From positions 1,178,001 through 1,242,000 of the forward strand of contig CATNEN010000003.1 of the NCBI GenBank assembly GCA_950097015.1: a DNA stretch of 64,000 nucleotides. The letters run 5' to 3'. The translations under genes and the position numbers were made by a program. Under the pieces are notes generated by a model. The model was not told where the DNA came from. It searched no databases and saw only the letters and a program-made list of their open reading frames with translations. The stretch comes from Macrostomum hystrix. Taxonomy: Eukaryota > Platyhelminthes > Macrostomidae. This document shows positions 12,501 to 23,000 of the stretch, in pieces. Every line of letters starts with the position of its first letter. Position 1 is the first letter of the stretch.

Positions 12501-14198
12501 ACTAAAGTACACAGCAGACCAGCCTCTCACCGGTGATACATTCCGCTGACTGCCATCAGCCAACCGAACAGAGCAGCTGGGAGGCTCAGGACCGCAGCTC
12601 CTGACAGAGAAAGCGATGTAGTCACCATTTCTCCAGGTGAGAGGCGAGCAGCCCAAGCAGAATTCGTTTCTTGTCTCATCCAACTGCAGTGGAGCCAAGG
12701 TACCTGCAATAGAGTTCCCTGACTGCTCTGAAATCTCCGAGATGAGCACACCTTAGAGCTCTGGCTTACCATTGAGACGGACAGAACTGACTGTGAGCGA
12801 CTGCGAGCTGTTCAGAAGGAGGAAGGACACTGGCATCTGAAACTTAAAAGTGATCAGCATTGACATTGATACTGACTGCACTGACAATGGCCATTCAGCA
12901 GAGCGATTTCAGAGTCACAATTGAGCAACCTGTCCGAGCTGCCTCCAGCGGTCGCTGCTGCCGAAGGCCTCCCAGCTGGCGCGGCACGGATCCTCCAGCT
13001 GCAGCTCCAGCGGGAGGCTCGCGGCTCCGAGCGCCGACACGGGCGAGTCGACCGCACCTGCTGCCTGCCACTGGCCATCTGAAACACGAGTGCCTTGCTG
13101 ACAGACTGACAGTCTCAGACTGACTGTCTCAGACTGACTGTCTCAGACTGACTGTCTCAGACTGACTGTCTCAGACTGACTGTCTCAGACTGACTGTCTC
13201 AGACTGACTGTCTCAGACTGACTGTCTCAGACTGACTGTCTCAGACTGACTGTCTCAGACTGACTGTCTCAGACTGACTGTCTCAGACTGACTGTCTCAG
13301 ACTGACTGTCTCAGACTGACAGACTGACTGTCTCAGACTGACTGTCTCAGACTGACTGTCTCAGACTGACTGTCTCAGACTGACTGTCTCAGACTGACAG
13401 ACTGACTGTCTCAGACTGACTGTCTCAGACTGACTGTCTCAGACTGACTGTCTCAGACTGACTGTCTCAGACTGACTGTCTCAGACTGACAGACTGACTG
13501 TCTCAGACTGACTGTCTCAGACTGACTGTCTCAGACTGACTGTCTCAGACTGACTGTCTCAGACTGACTGTCTCAGACTGACAGACTGACTGTCTCAGAC
13601 TGACTGTCTCAGACTGACTGTCTCAGACTGACTGTCTCAGACTGACTGTCTCAGACTGACTGTCTCAGACTGACTGTCTCAGACTGACTGTCTCAGACTG
13701 ACTGTCTCAGACTGACTGTCTCAGACTGACTGTCTCAGCATCGGTCATGAGAACAAATGAAGGTCAGCGTCACTCACCCCAGCCTCGCACGCTCACCCGA
13801 TCCAGCACCATCGGCTGCCTCAGCTGCATCACAAGCCACCGAGGCCCGGAGCGCACAGCAGCTGGGAATCGGTTTGTCTCCGACCGGCCATTCTGCCACC
13901 GCTGGCAGTCACCGTCCGGCTGCCAGGTGCGCACAATGTGGGTGCTGTTGAGTTCGATTGTCACAGAAAAGTTGGATTTAATTGCTGTTTCTGTGAATAT
14001 TGAGAATGAAAAATTTGATTCGTTGCTTAAACTAAAAAGTAACTTTCTTTATTCATTTATCTATGACAAAAAAATTTAATTCGAGTTCACGTTCTCACCA
14101 TTACAATTGATGTAGTTACAGTTGCTCTCACAATTTTCTGCACAAATAGCTTCCAGCATCAGCATCAATGCTAGCTGGACAATACCTTTGCGGAACAT
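9521..14198 (-). CDS. Gene C: type I receptor with N-terminal discoidin-like domain, four Ig-like modules and tyrosine tail, 14 exons, 750 aa
   Basis: Exons are 14198-14099, 13990-13778, 13078-12930, 12836-12770, 12703-12531, 12458-12317, 12207-12050, 11981-11807, 11081-10915, 10823-10679, 10593-10466, 10391-10199, 10100-9895 and 9757-9521. All joins keep frame (2253 nt, one stop). Residues 1-20 are a signal peptide (MFRKGIVQLALMLMLEAICA). Residues 34-176 form a domain with [20 protein letters not shown], resembling the core strands of discoidin/F5-8C folds; this is tentative. Four modules follow (about 177-281, 282-392, 393-496, 497-603). Each has a C-x-V/L strand and a later h-x-C strand (VQCSAN, IRCSVN, VYCTAQ), Ig-like but without a clear core Trp. 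The membrane helix is about 610-633. The tail holds YEPD, YVTY, YERV and YLIP, which suggests phosphotyrosine signalling (inference). Introns 2 and 8 are mostly minisatellite. The family is not recognised. Confidence 0.82.
11098..11770. repeat. 20-bp minisatellite (GCTGTGCTGGGTGAGGACTG)n, about 33 copies, in gene C intron 8
   Basis: The array fills almost all of intron 8 (11806-11082). The donor lies about 35 bp from one end and the acceptor about 15 bp from the other. Variants at two positions (GGTTGTG, GAGAACTG) are interspersed. Confidence 0.97.
13103..13738. repeat. 14-bp minisatellite (GACTGTCTCAGACT)n, about 45 copies, in gene C intron 2
   Basis: A near-perfect array with occasional short CAGACTGACAGACTGAC interruptions at semi-regular spacing. 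The same unit occupies intron 2 of the paralogous gene D. Confidence 0.97.
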
Positions 14199-14985
14199 AG
14201 TTTTTGGACGACACAATTTACTCTTGTTTCATTTCGCTTATTTTTAGAACCCGAAATGATTATTTCAGACAAGATTCAATGGTTTTCAAAATCAGTCTTT
14301 CAGTTAAACTCTATGCCTGTGTTGGATTGAATAAGGTTTGGCATCTTGTACGCCTGAATTAGAGAAATAGTTTACCATGATAATAGATTGGCTTATGGGC
14401 TGGTTGTTGACTTTGTTTATCTATACTGACAGCATAAGATAAATTATTTTATGTACATTTCTTAGTCATATTTATATTCAGACTCGTGGAAAAAATTTCG
14501 CAGCTATTTAGAAAAAAAACTAGCTAATTTAAAATTTTAGTTTTTCGTTCGACATTATCTTTTCGTGCGACAAAATACTGGCTCAAATCACTGAGTCCTA
14601 TCAACTTCCGGCTTAAATCTTTGACTCACTGTCAACTCCTTTCTCAATGCCTAAATCACTTTCTCAAATACCTTCTCAAATCCCTGAGTCACTGTGAAAT
14701 CTCTGGGGCGAAATAATAGAGCTCGAATGAACTCAAAACTCCTATATCCCTTAGTTTCTGTGTGCATTTGAAAGCATTTTTTTCTTTTAAGTTTCTAGAA
14801 CTTTCCACAGTAAACTATTTTGTCGCGACGAGATGGTAGCAATATGAAAATTATCTTGATTAAAACAAACAGCTTGGCGTACATCAAAAGCACTCGACTA
14901 GCAGATAAAATCGTAGACCTCATAAGCGAAGTTCAGTCTTTAGCATTCACATTATCGTAGCCATCGGAACAGACTTTTCATTTAA
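14199..14985. other. Upstream region of gene C, no gene
   Basis: AT-rich DNA between the gene C start codon and the 33-bp array. It should hold the gene C promoter, but no reliable core element could be picked out. Some weak CAAATC(A/C)CTGAGTC repeats occur at 14580-14700. Confidence 0.4.
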
Positions 14986-14995
14986 ATCGATGTAC

Positions 14996-16495
14996 AGCCC
15001 CTTCAGTACTGTAGCTCAATCCACCCACAGTACCTTCAGTACTGTAGCTCAATCCACCCACAGTCCCTTCAGTACTGTAGCTCAATCCACTAACAGCCCC
15101 TTCAGTACTGTACCTCAATCCACCCACAGCCCCTTCAGTACTGTAGCTCAATCCACTAACAGCCCCTTCAGTACTGTACCTCAATCCACCCACAGCCCCT
15201 TCAGTACTGTAGCTCAATCCACCCACAGTCCCTTCAGTACTGTAGCTCAATCCACTAACAGCCCCTTCAGTACTGTACCTCAATCCACCCACAGCCCCTT
15301 CAGTACTGTAGCTCAATCCACTCACAGTACCTTCAGTACTGTAGCTCAATCCACTCACAGTCCCTTCAGTACTGTATCTCAATCCACCCACAGTCCCTTC
15401 AGTACAGTAGCTCAATCCACCCACAGTCCCTTCAGTACTGTAGCTCAATCCACTAACAGTTCCTTCAGTACTGTAGCTCAATCCACTCACAGTCCCTTCA
15501 GTACTGTAGCTCAATCCACTAACAGTTCCTTCAGTACTGTAGCTCAATCCACTAACAGTCCCTTCAGTACTGTAGCTCAATCCACCCACAGTCCCTTCAG
15601 TACTGTAGCTCAATCCACTAACAGTTCCTTCAGTACTGTAGCTCAATCCACTCACAGTCCCTTCAGTACTGTAGCTCAATCCACTCACAGTCCCTTCAGT
15701 ACTGTAGCTCAATCCACTCACAGTATTTTCAGTACTGTAGCTCAATCCACTCACAGTCCCTTCAGTACTGTATCTCAATCCACTAACAGTCCCTTCAGTA
15801 CTGTAGCTCAATCCACCCACAGCCCCTTCAGTACTGTAGCTCAATCCACTCACAGTCCCTTCAGTACTGTAGCTCAATCCACTCACAGTCCCTTCAGTAC
15901 TGTAGCTCAATCCACTAACAGTCCCTTCAGTACTGTAGCTCAATTCACTCACAGTCCCTTCAGTACTGTAGCTCAATCCACTCACAGTACCTTCAGTACT
16001 GTAGCTCAATCTACTAACAGCCCCTTCAGTACTGTAGCTCAATCCACTCACAGCCCCTTCAGTACTGTAGCTCAATCCACCCACAGTCCCTTCAGTACTG
16101 TAGCTCAATCCACTCACAGTCCCTTCAGTACTGTACCTCAATCCAACCACAGTCCCTTCAGTACTGTAGCTCAATCCACTCACAGTCCCTTCAGTACTGT
16201 AGCTCAATCCACTCACAGTCCCTTCAGTACTGTAGCTCAATCCACTCACAGTACCTTCAGTACTGTAGCTCAATCCACTCACAGTCCCTTCAGTACTGTA
16301 GCTCAATCCACTCACAGTCCCTTCAGTACTGTAGCTCAATCTACTAACAGCCCCTTCAGTACTGTAGCTCAATCCACCCACAGCCCCTTCAGTACTGTAG
16401 CTCAATCCACTCACAGTACCTTCAGTACTGTAGCTCAATCCACCCACAGTCCCTTCAGTACTGTAGCTCAATCCACTCTCAGTCCCTTCAGTACC
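14996..16495. repeat. 33-bp minisatellite, about 45 copies, between genes C and D
   Basis: The unit is TTCAGTACTGTAGCTCAATC followed by CACTCACAGTCCC. Because 33 is a multiple of three and the unit lacks stops, both strands are open for about 500 codons; this is not evidence of coding. Unit variants (ACCCACAGC, ACTAACAGT, GTACCTCAATC) are mixed along the array. Confidence 0.96.
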
Positions 16496-17095
16496 GTTTA
16501 TAGAAATATACCAGATCACAGTTTCTAATTCTTGTAAATTATGAGAAGGAGCATGATAGTATACTGATTTATTTAACAATTTCTTGAAGGGAAGTATTGA
16601 TTAGAATGACTTAAAAACGTTTAGCTGGCAAACGGGACATCGTGATAAAAAATGTAATTTAGGAAGAATTGAAACATTGTGAGAATCTGAGTAACAATGA
16701 TGCGATGCCGGTAGCAACCAAAGACTCAAAAATATACAGGCTCTGTAAAAATGTGAAGCTAAAATTAGTTTTTGTCTCTGGTTTTTTATCAATTCATCAT
16801 CGCATCTGAATTTTGCTAATGTAAATGTGCCGTACTACTACTACACAGAAGTAGGCACTTTGTAAATGTACAGCTAAAAAAGCGAACTGTCTAAGATTTT
16901 TAATGATCAATTAACATTGCATCTAAATCTCGCAAACTTAAATGTACAGTAGTCTAACTACACAGTAGTAGGGGCTTTTCTTGTGCTAGTTATATTTTTG
17001 CCGCGTAGTGTCGGATTCGGGCTAGGGTATTTAGGGTTAGGGCTAGGGTTAGGGCTAGGGTTAGGGTTAGGGTAGTTCTTTCGCCTCATTCGCTC
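16496..17095. other. Gap 3' of gene D, with interstitial telomere-like tract
   Basis: AT-rich DNA with no gene. At 17021-17074 there is a run of TTAGGG interleaved with CTAGGG units, about 8 in all, reaching to within 25 bp of the gene D stop codon. Confidence 0.7.
17021..17074. repeat. Interstitial telomere-like repeat (TTAGGG/CTAGGG)
   Basis: Units of TTAGGG alternate with CTAGGG over about 54 bp. TTAGGG is the ancestral animal telomere repeat. The tract is too short to be a chromosome end. Confidence 0.85.
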
Positions 17096-20000
17096 TTATT
17101 CAGAAGTGTTGACGTAGGGCGACTTCCAGCAACTGCCGATCTGGCTGTAGGGCTCTCCAGCCTCGTCGTAGTAGTATTTGCCAATGTTGCTCGAGCTAGG
17201 TCGCTGAGGCAGTGGTCGCTCCCGATCTCTTAAATGCATGCACTGGCAAGCTCTGGGTCGCGTTGTTTTTTGATAGCGCTGAAATTTTAATAAAAGTTTA
17301 TCAAATGCGAATTCATTATACGACCAATCGATTGTAACTCAAGCAATTGAAAATACAATTTAAGCGATTTCTGATCAAAGTATTAAATTTATGTATGTTT
17401 TTACCTAGAACATTTACATTTCACTTTTCTGTTTAGTTTTTCAAACTTTTGTGCGATATAATCAGGAAGATTTCCCGTGACACTCGCTATTTAATACACA
17501 AGCGAAACGCTACATATTGAATATAGAATGTCATATGCTGGGCGTTTTGCTCGATCTGCTAGTAAAATATTTTGAAAGGCTGACTGACTTGGCCGGATGT
17601 TAGTTTCTATAGCTCGTTTCTGCAGAAAATCGTGCCTGCTTTGACTTTATCCAGATTTCGAAGTGGGGTCTCCTTGATGTTAAAATTGATAGCAGTAGGA
17701 TTATGCAATCGTGTGCAATTTAAAACAGATGACTCTCTAGCGCATCAGGTCATTTAATTTTGGCTTCTAGCAAGATTCAATTTATAAACAGAAAACTGAA
17801 TAATTTAGCTCTGTACGTTCATGCCCATACCTGGGGTGTGTAAGATCAACCATAAAAGAACAGACAGGCAATCAACAGGTCTCATAGGTCTCCCCCCCGT
17901 ATAGTATGTGGGTCAAGTCTAAAACCAACATTCGAATTATCTAAAAACATTTCGAAAAAGCGAAATTGTTTGAGCTGCAATAGGTTTCTATGAGTACATA
18001 ATTCTTTACTTTCTAGTTAGCGACAGCAAGTCAGCCTACAACTGTCTGAAAAAATGAAGCTCTATGATTATCCAGCTTCTATTATTAAAGCTCTACTGTG
18101 TAACGGGGCCCAACTCACCTGTGAGAGTTTGCGAACCATGATCAAAGCGCAAATGATCACGCATGCGATGCAGACCAGTGCGGTGAAGACAACGGAGATT
18201 AGCAGAAGACGAAGAGCTTCACATGAGTTTTTACTTAGCAGGTTTTTTACCTCTAAAAAGTGTTTTTTCATTTTTTTCAACTCTGTTGTGATTTTCAAAT
18301 TATACAGTTTGTAGGTCGTACTAGTAGTTTTAAATTAGCTACTGATTGAAGCCAACAGACATTGGGATCCCTGAGCTCGATTTCGTATGCATTTGGGGCG
18401 CAGCCTCGGAGAGAAGAGCTAGGCTTGGAGGCTTCACTCTCAGTAGTGCCAACTGCCCAAGGCACAGTGAGAGTGTACACTGCCTGACGATCAGAAAGTC
18501 AGGAGCCCTGTGTGAGTGTGTGCCTGCGTACGGTATCTGTGTGCGTGTGTGCTCAGGAGTCAGTGGAATGAGCAGAATTGCCTCTCGCTGGCTGCGGGTC
18601 TGCTCATGATGTGCCAGCAAAGATGATCACAAGCCAGGCACAAATCATGTCGAGCTGTGCAGCCTAGGTGCTAAAATTAGGAACCTTCTAGGCATTATTC
18701 TATTTTGCCGTGACCCAACTAATTATTTTAAACTAATCTACTATCCGGTAACTATGTAAATTAGTGAAAGCAAAAAATTACCAATAGGTATGCCTTCATT
18801 TCCATTATGATTTTTATCACTACTGAGTCGTGTTGACTTTTTGTTCGTAAGCATTTTGCTGTTATAGAGTCTGAAAATTTCAACTCCTTCGCTGATCTGT
18901 TGTCCAACGCAATTGATTTTTTGCTGGGCTTCAAAGCGGAACTCTGAGTCCGTCGGCTTGCCGGAGCTTATTTTTACCTGCAGAAGTTCCAGGTGGAATG
19001 AAATGAGAAATTTTGGGATTCCAAGAAAGCTTGATCTCTTCGAAATCATGCGAATCTGTCCACAGAGGGTAGTATTTCTCCAATGGGAAAAGTTCCTTTG
19101 CTCTTTCTACTCGTACTGTCTACTATTTTGAATTTCTTTAGCTTGGTGCCCTAAAGTGTTATTTTCATACATTTGAAACTGACAACGACACAGCTGTTCA
19201 TTACGCAATCAGCTCACATTGTTCAGAGTGCAGCTGAGATTCGTCACTTTGGGCAGGCCGTCATCAGTCCTCACTGACCACTGCAAGCCGTTGGTTGAGT
19301 ACATCGATGGCTTAAGCTCTATATTGAGTTTGCCTTGAACTGCAATGAATTCAATAGACCAAGAAATTCGTTAGAATGCCTGCAAAAGAAAGCATAGAAA
19401 GATTTTTAAGTACGCTCGTGTACCAATAGCTACTCACAGAACACTACCCATGTCTTGAGTTCACTTTGAACCATGTCGATAAGCTCCACGGGTTGGATAA
19501 ACCGACACTTGGCTCGCCAGTCTCTATTGCCCATCGATCGCCGCACTCGAATTGTGTGTATGCTGCTAGAGATGTTCAGCTAAAGAGGCAGATAGAGTTG
19601 AGATCGATTATCGATACTACCTTCTATTGTTTTCAATCAGTGCTCTCTAGCTGTGACCTCAGTTGGGAGCGGTTCTACGGTAATTATAAACAAACTGTTT
19701 TCCCCGAGTGCCCAAGGTGCCTTCCCTATTTTTCTTTCTCTCTTTTTTAATTACGTTTGTTATAAAACCTGATTCTAGGAAATATATTAGAGTACTTTGG
19801 TCCGTGGAATTGGGAGGCGGTCACACGCATAATTTTCTTCACAACACAACAATAATATTTTCATAGATAGCTGAGATTCGAACTCCCGACCTCTTAGTTC
19901 AGAAGTAAGGAGCTTCAACATGGAAAAACAGTGTTTAGGTTAGGATTGCAAACACCCTCAAAACTCACATTAGTTCTGTGTAAATGAATAGTGTTTGTAT

Positions 20001-23000
20001 TCGTGACGTCTATCAGTTCGCAGTGGTGGCTCGAGGCTTTGCAGCCAACTGTAGTCAAATGGATGATGTCTTCGTCTTGGTTCTCAATCAAGTGAGGCTT
20101 TGAGCTGAGAATTAAATCAGCTTTGCATGGCTCTGTTTAATGGTTTTCAATTGACGTTTGTTTACTCAAATTTAGCAAATCACAACAAGCCCCAGCTTAA
20201 TTAGTTCACAATGGCTCACCGAGTGAATCCACATTGAATTTTCGGTATAGAGTGGCAATGGACCACGGCATTGTTGATCTGCAATCGATTTCTCTGCCTT
20301 GAAATACTTGTTCAGTTTTCATTTCAAACAATGAGACGGTTGTGTAGCATGCCTTGCCAGAGCTCGACTTGGTTACCGTCGAACTCTGCGGTAAAGTGAA
20401 ATGTAAAGCAAATTAACAGTTGGCTGTTGGCTTCCAATTGTCTAAAGTTGGAAGCTTACCTTCGCCAAAAACGTCAGAGCTTGTGTTTGACCATTTTTAC
20501 TTTTGGATTGCAGTACGCAAAAATGTTTGGACACCGGATATTCCTCAATGGTGCTGAACTTGATGGCCACCGTCCGATTGACTAGCCAAACGCGTGGCGC
20601 GTCGAGCTGTGTGTGCTTGGCAATGACTGAAAAGCAAGTTATGTTTCCAACGGAAAAACTGCGTGACCTTTTTGCTGTTAAGGAGTTTTTGATGCTTCTA
20701 ACATTTGAAAAGTACACAATTATAAAACTGACACGCGACTCCGATACTGTTGACAATGGGACAGAAAGATTTGAAGCCATGGCCGTCACTGTAGCAGCAG
20801 GTGAGCTCAGAACCCTGCCAGTCTAGCTCGGGAACTAGATTCAGTTGGAATCTTCTTGGACGGGACGATACCACTTCAACCTGTTTTGATCACAAAAATT
20901 ATCGGTTTGCTAGGCATGATCAGTAGCTATAGTCGCTAGTCGCAAAGCAGATTCTACGTGACAAATTCACAAGTTTGCTAACCAGCTTGACGCGATTGCT
21001 GACAACTTCTGAATAAGTTTTATTGACGTAGCAGATCACGTTTGATCTGTTTGAGCCCGAATCGTCGATTAGCTCAAACGTGCGTCTGTTCTCCTCTTTC
21101 AGAAAGAGCAAATCGTGGGTAAACTTGTCAGAGGAGGCTCTCAACGAAGGATGACAGCCTGAAGAAATGGAGCGAAGCAGAAAAACGATGCAAGAATAAA
21201 TTTAATTCAGCTTATGCGTTCTTGCGAGCCTAAAACAGGCTTTGAAGAATAACTTTATGCTAGAGATTGCTCAGATATCATGAACAAAACGAGTACAAAT
21301 TAACTTTGTATTATAACGGACCTGTGAGATAAACCGACTTCCAATTAACCGATGTGCTGCTTTGAAAAAGAAGAAACGATACCAGCGTCTGAAAAAAGAG
21401 TGTTGGCATTCTACAAAAGTGTAAATACTCAATTCAATAAATATATTTGATGGCAAAACCTTTATAACGATAAGCTATATTTATAGCTAAAATATTCACT
21501 GACTAAAGCCGTTTCCGCGCCGAAACTTTTTGCTGTCACTCGACATCCGGAGAGACTCACCTGAAGCCTTTGCGGCCACCGTTGCCATTGCTTTGGAAAC
21601 CCTTCCAAAACGTACTCAAAATAGCCTAAAGGCTATCTGGGACTCTAACCCGCTAATCTTTCAGACCAGATCAGTGCGCAATCGCTAGGGAAGGGCGCGA
21701 AAGTGATCTATAGCTAACCAACTGCTAACTGAGCTCCAGCAGGCTTATACCCATCGCACTAAAACCTTCATTGAAGGTTAAAAAATTACCCGATCGGGGG
21801 GATACTAGCTCCTAGCTCGCCAGACTCTTGGGGGCTAGCTGAAATCGTGTCAGTACCAATAAGGACCATCTAATAGCCTTGATAACCAACGCGGCATCGC
21901 GACAGTGCAATGTACTGAAACTCCTAAACTCGATTCTTGGAAAACCGTCTGCTGCCCAACTGGATCCGCTGCTCCTTAGCATCCAAAGCTTCAAAGGCTT
22001 CCGACCTCGTACGAGCGTAGATCGACACTCGAGCAGATTGGAACCGTCCGGAGTATCGTGGATATTTGCAAAACTCGCCAGCCGTTTGTTATCATCTTGT
22101 TTATCGATTTTAAAAAGACATTCGATTCTGTGTCCCGCCGTGCTGGATCCTTGCCTCTTGCGGAGTTCCTCAAATTCTTTATGAGGCTATGATGGATCTC
22201 TACCAAAACACCACCGCATTTGTCCAGATGAAAGGAGACCAAACAAGTGTCTTCAAAACTAGTTCCCGCGTTCTTTTCATAATCCTTCTGGATTACGTAC
22301 TCCGCCGAAGCTTGCAAGAAATAGATCGACGGCTACGAAATCGATCCTAGCCCTAGCTTTCGCCGACGATATAGCTCTTGTCAGCAAGAATCCAAAGACG
22401 ACTAAGCGAACTCTGATCAGACTGTGTGAGGATAGCGCTAAATTTGGGCTTACGCAATGAAAACTAAAGTAATGCACGTAGGCCTATCTGCTCACACCCC
22501 TCTGACTCTGCCTAATTGCCGAACACGACCACTTCCGCTAGGCTCCTAGTGGCGAATGTTAGTGCCATAATTTCAGACATTTTTAGCTCGATTACTAAGC
22601 TGCGCACCTTCAACTCTGCAGCCAGCAGCGAACTGAAAATCTAGATTTTTCGCACAGCAGTTGAACCTGTCCTGCTCTACGAACGCGAAACGATACAGAT
22701 GACGAAGACGCGCGAGGGCGCTCTTGACGCGCTCTAAAGGGCGATGCTCAGGCATGCCCTGGGGATCCGGTACCCGGAAACGATCTCCAACCAGCTAGGC
22801 GCTTGAGCGGCGAACGAAAATTTGCACCCTGCAACTACGGCACCAGCGGCTTCCTTGCCATGTTCTCCGAAGACAAGGCCGAGGCGAGGCCAACACGCTG
22901 GCGATGACTGTTCTTCATCCGCCGCGCGACCAGCTTAGGCCCGGGCACGGGAGAGCTTCTACACTCGTCCAGACCTACCTCGAGGGAACGGGCATGACCG

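Noticed and set aside
13103-13738. CRISPR-like array
   Set aside because: Head-to-tail 14-bp units with no unique spacers, in an animal intron; the same reasoning applies to all other arrays in the window.
14978-16579. Frames of more than 500 codons on both strands (FSTVAQSTHSP and EGTVSGLSYST repeats)
   Set aside because: 33-bp intergenic array, open on both strands by arithmetic; no signal peptide, splice sites or flanking domain. A mucin-like protein was considered and not supported.
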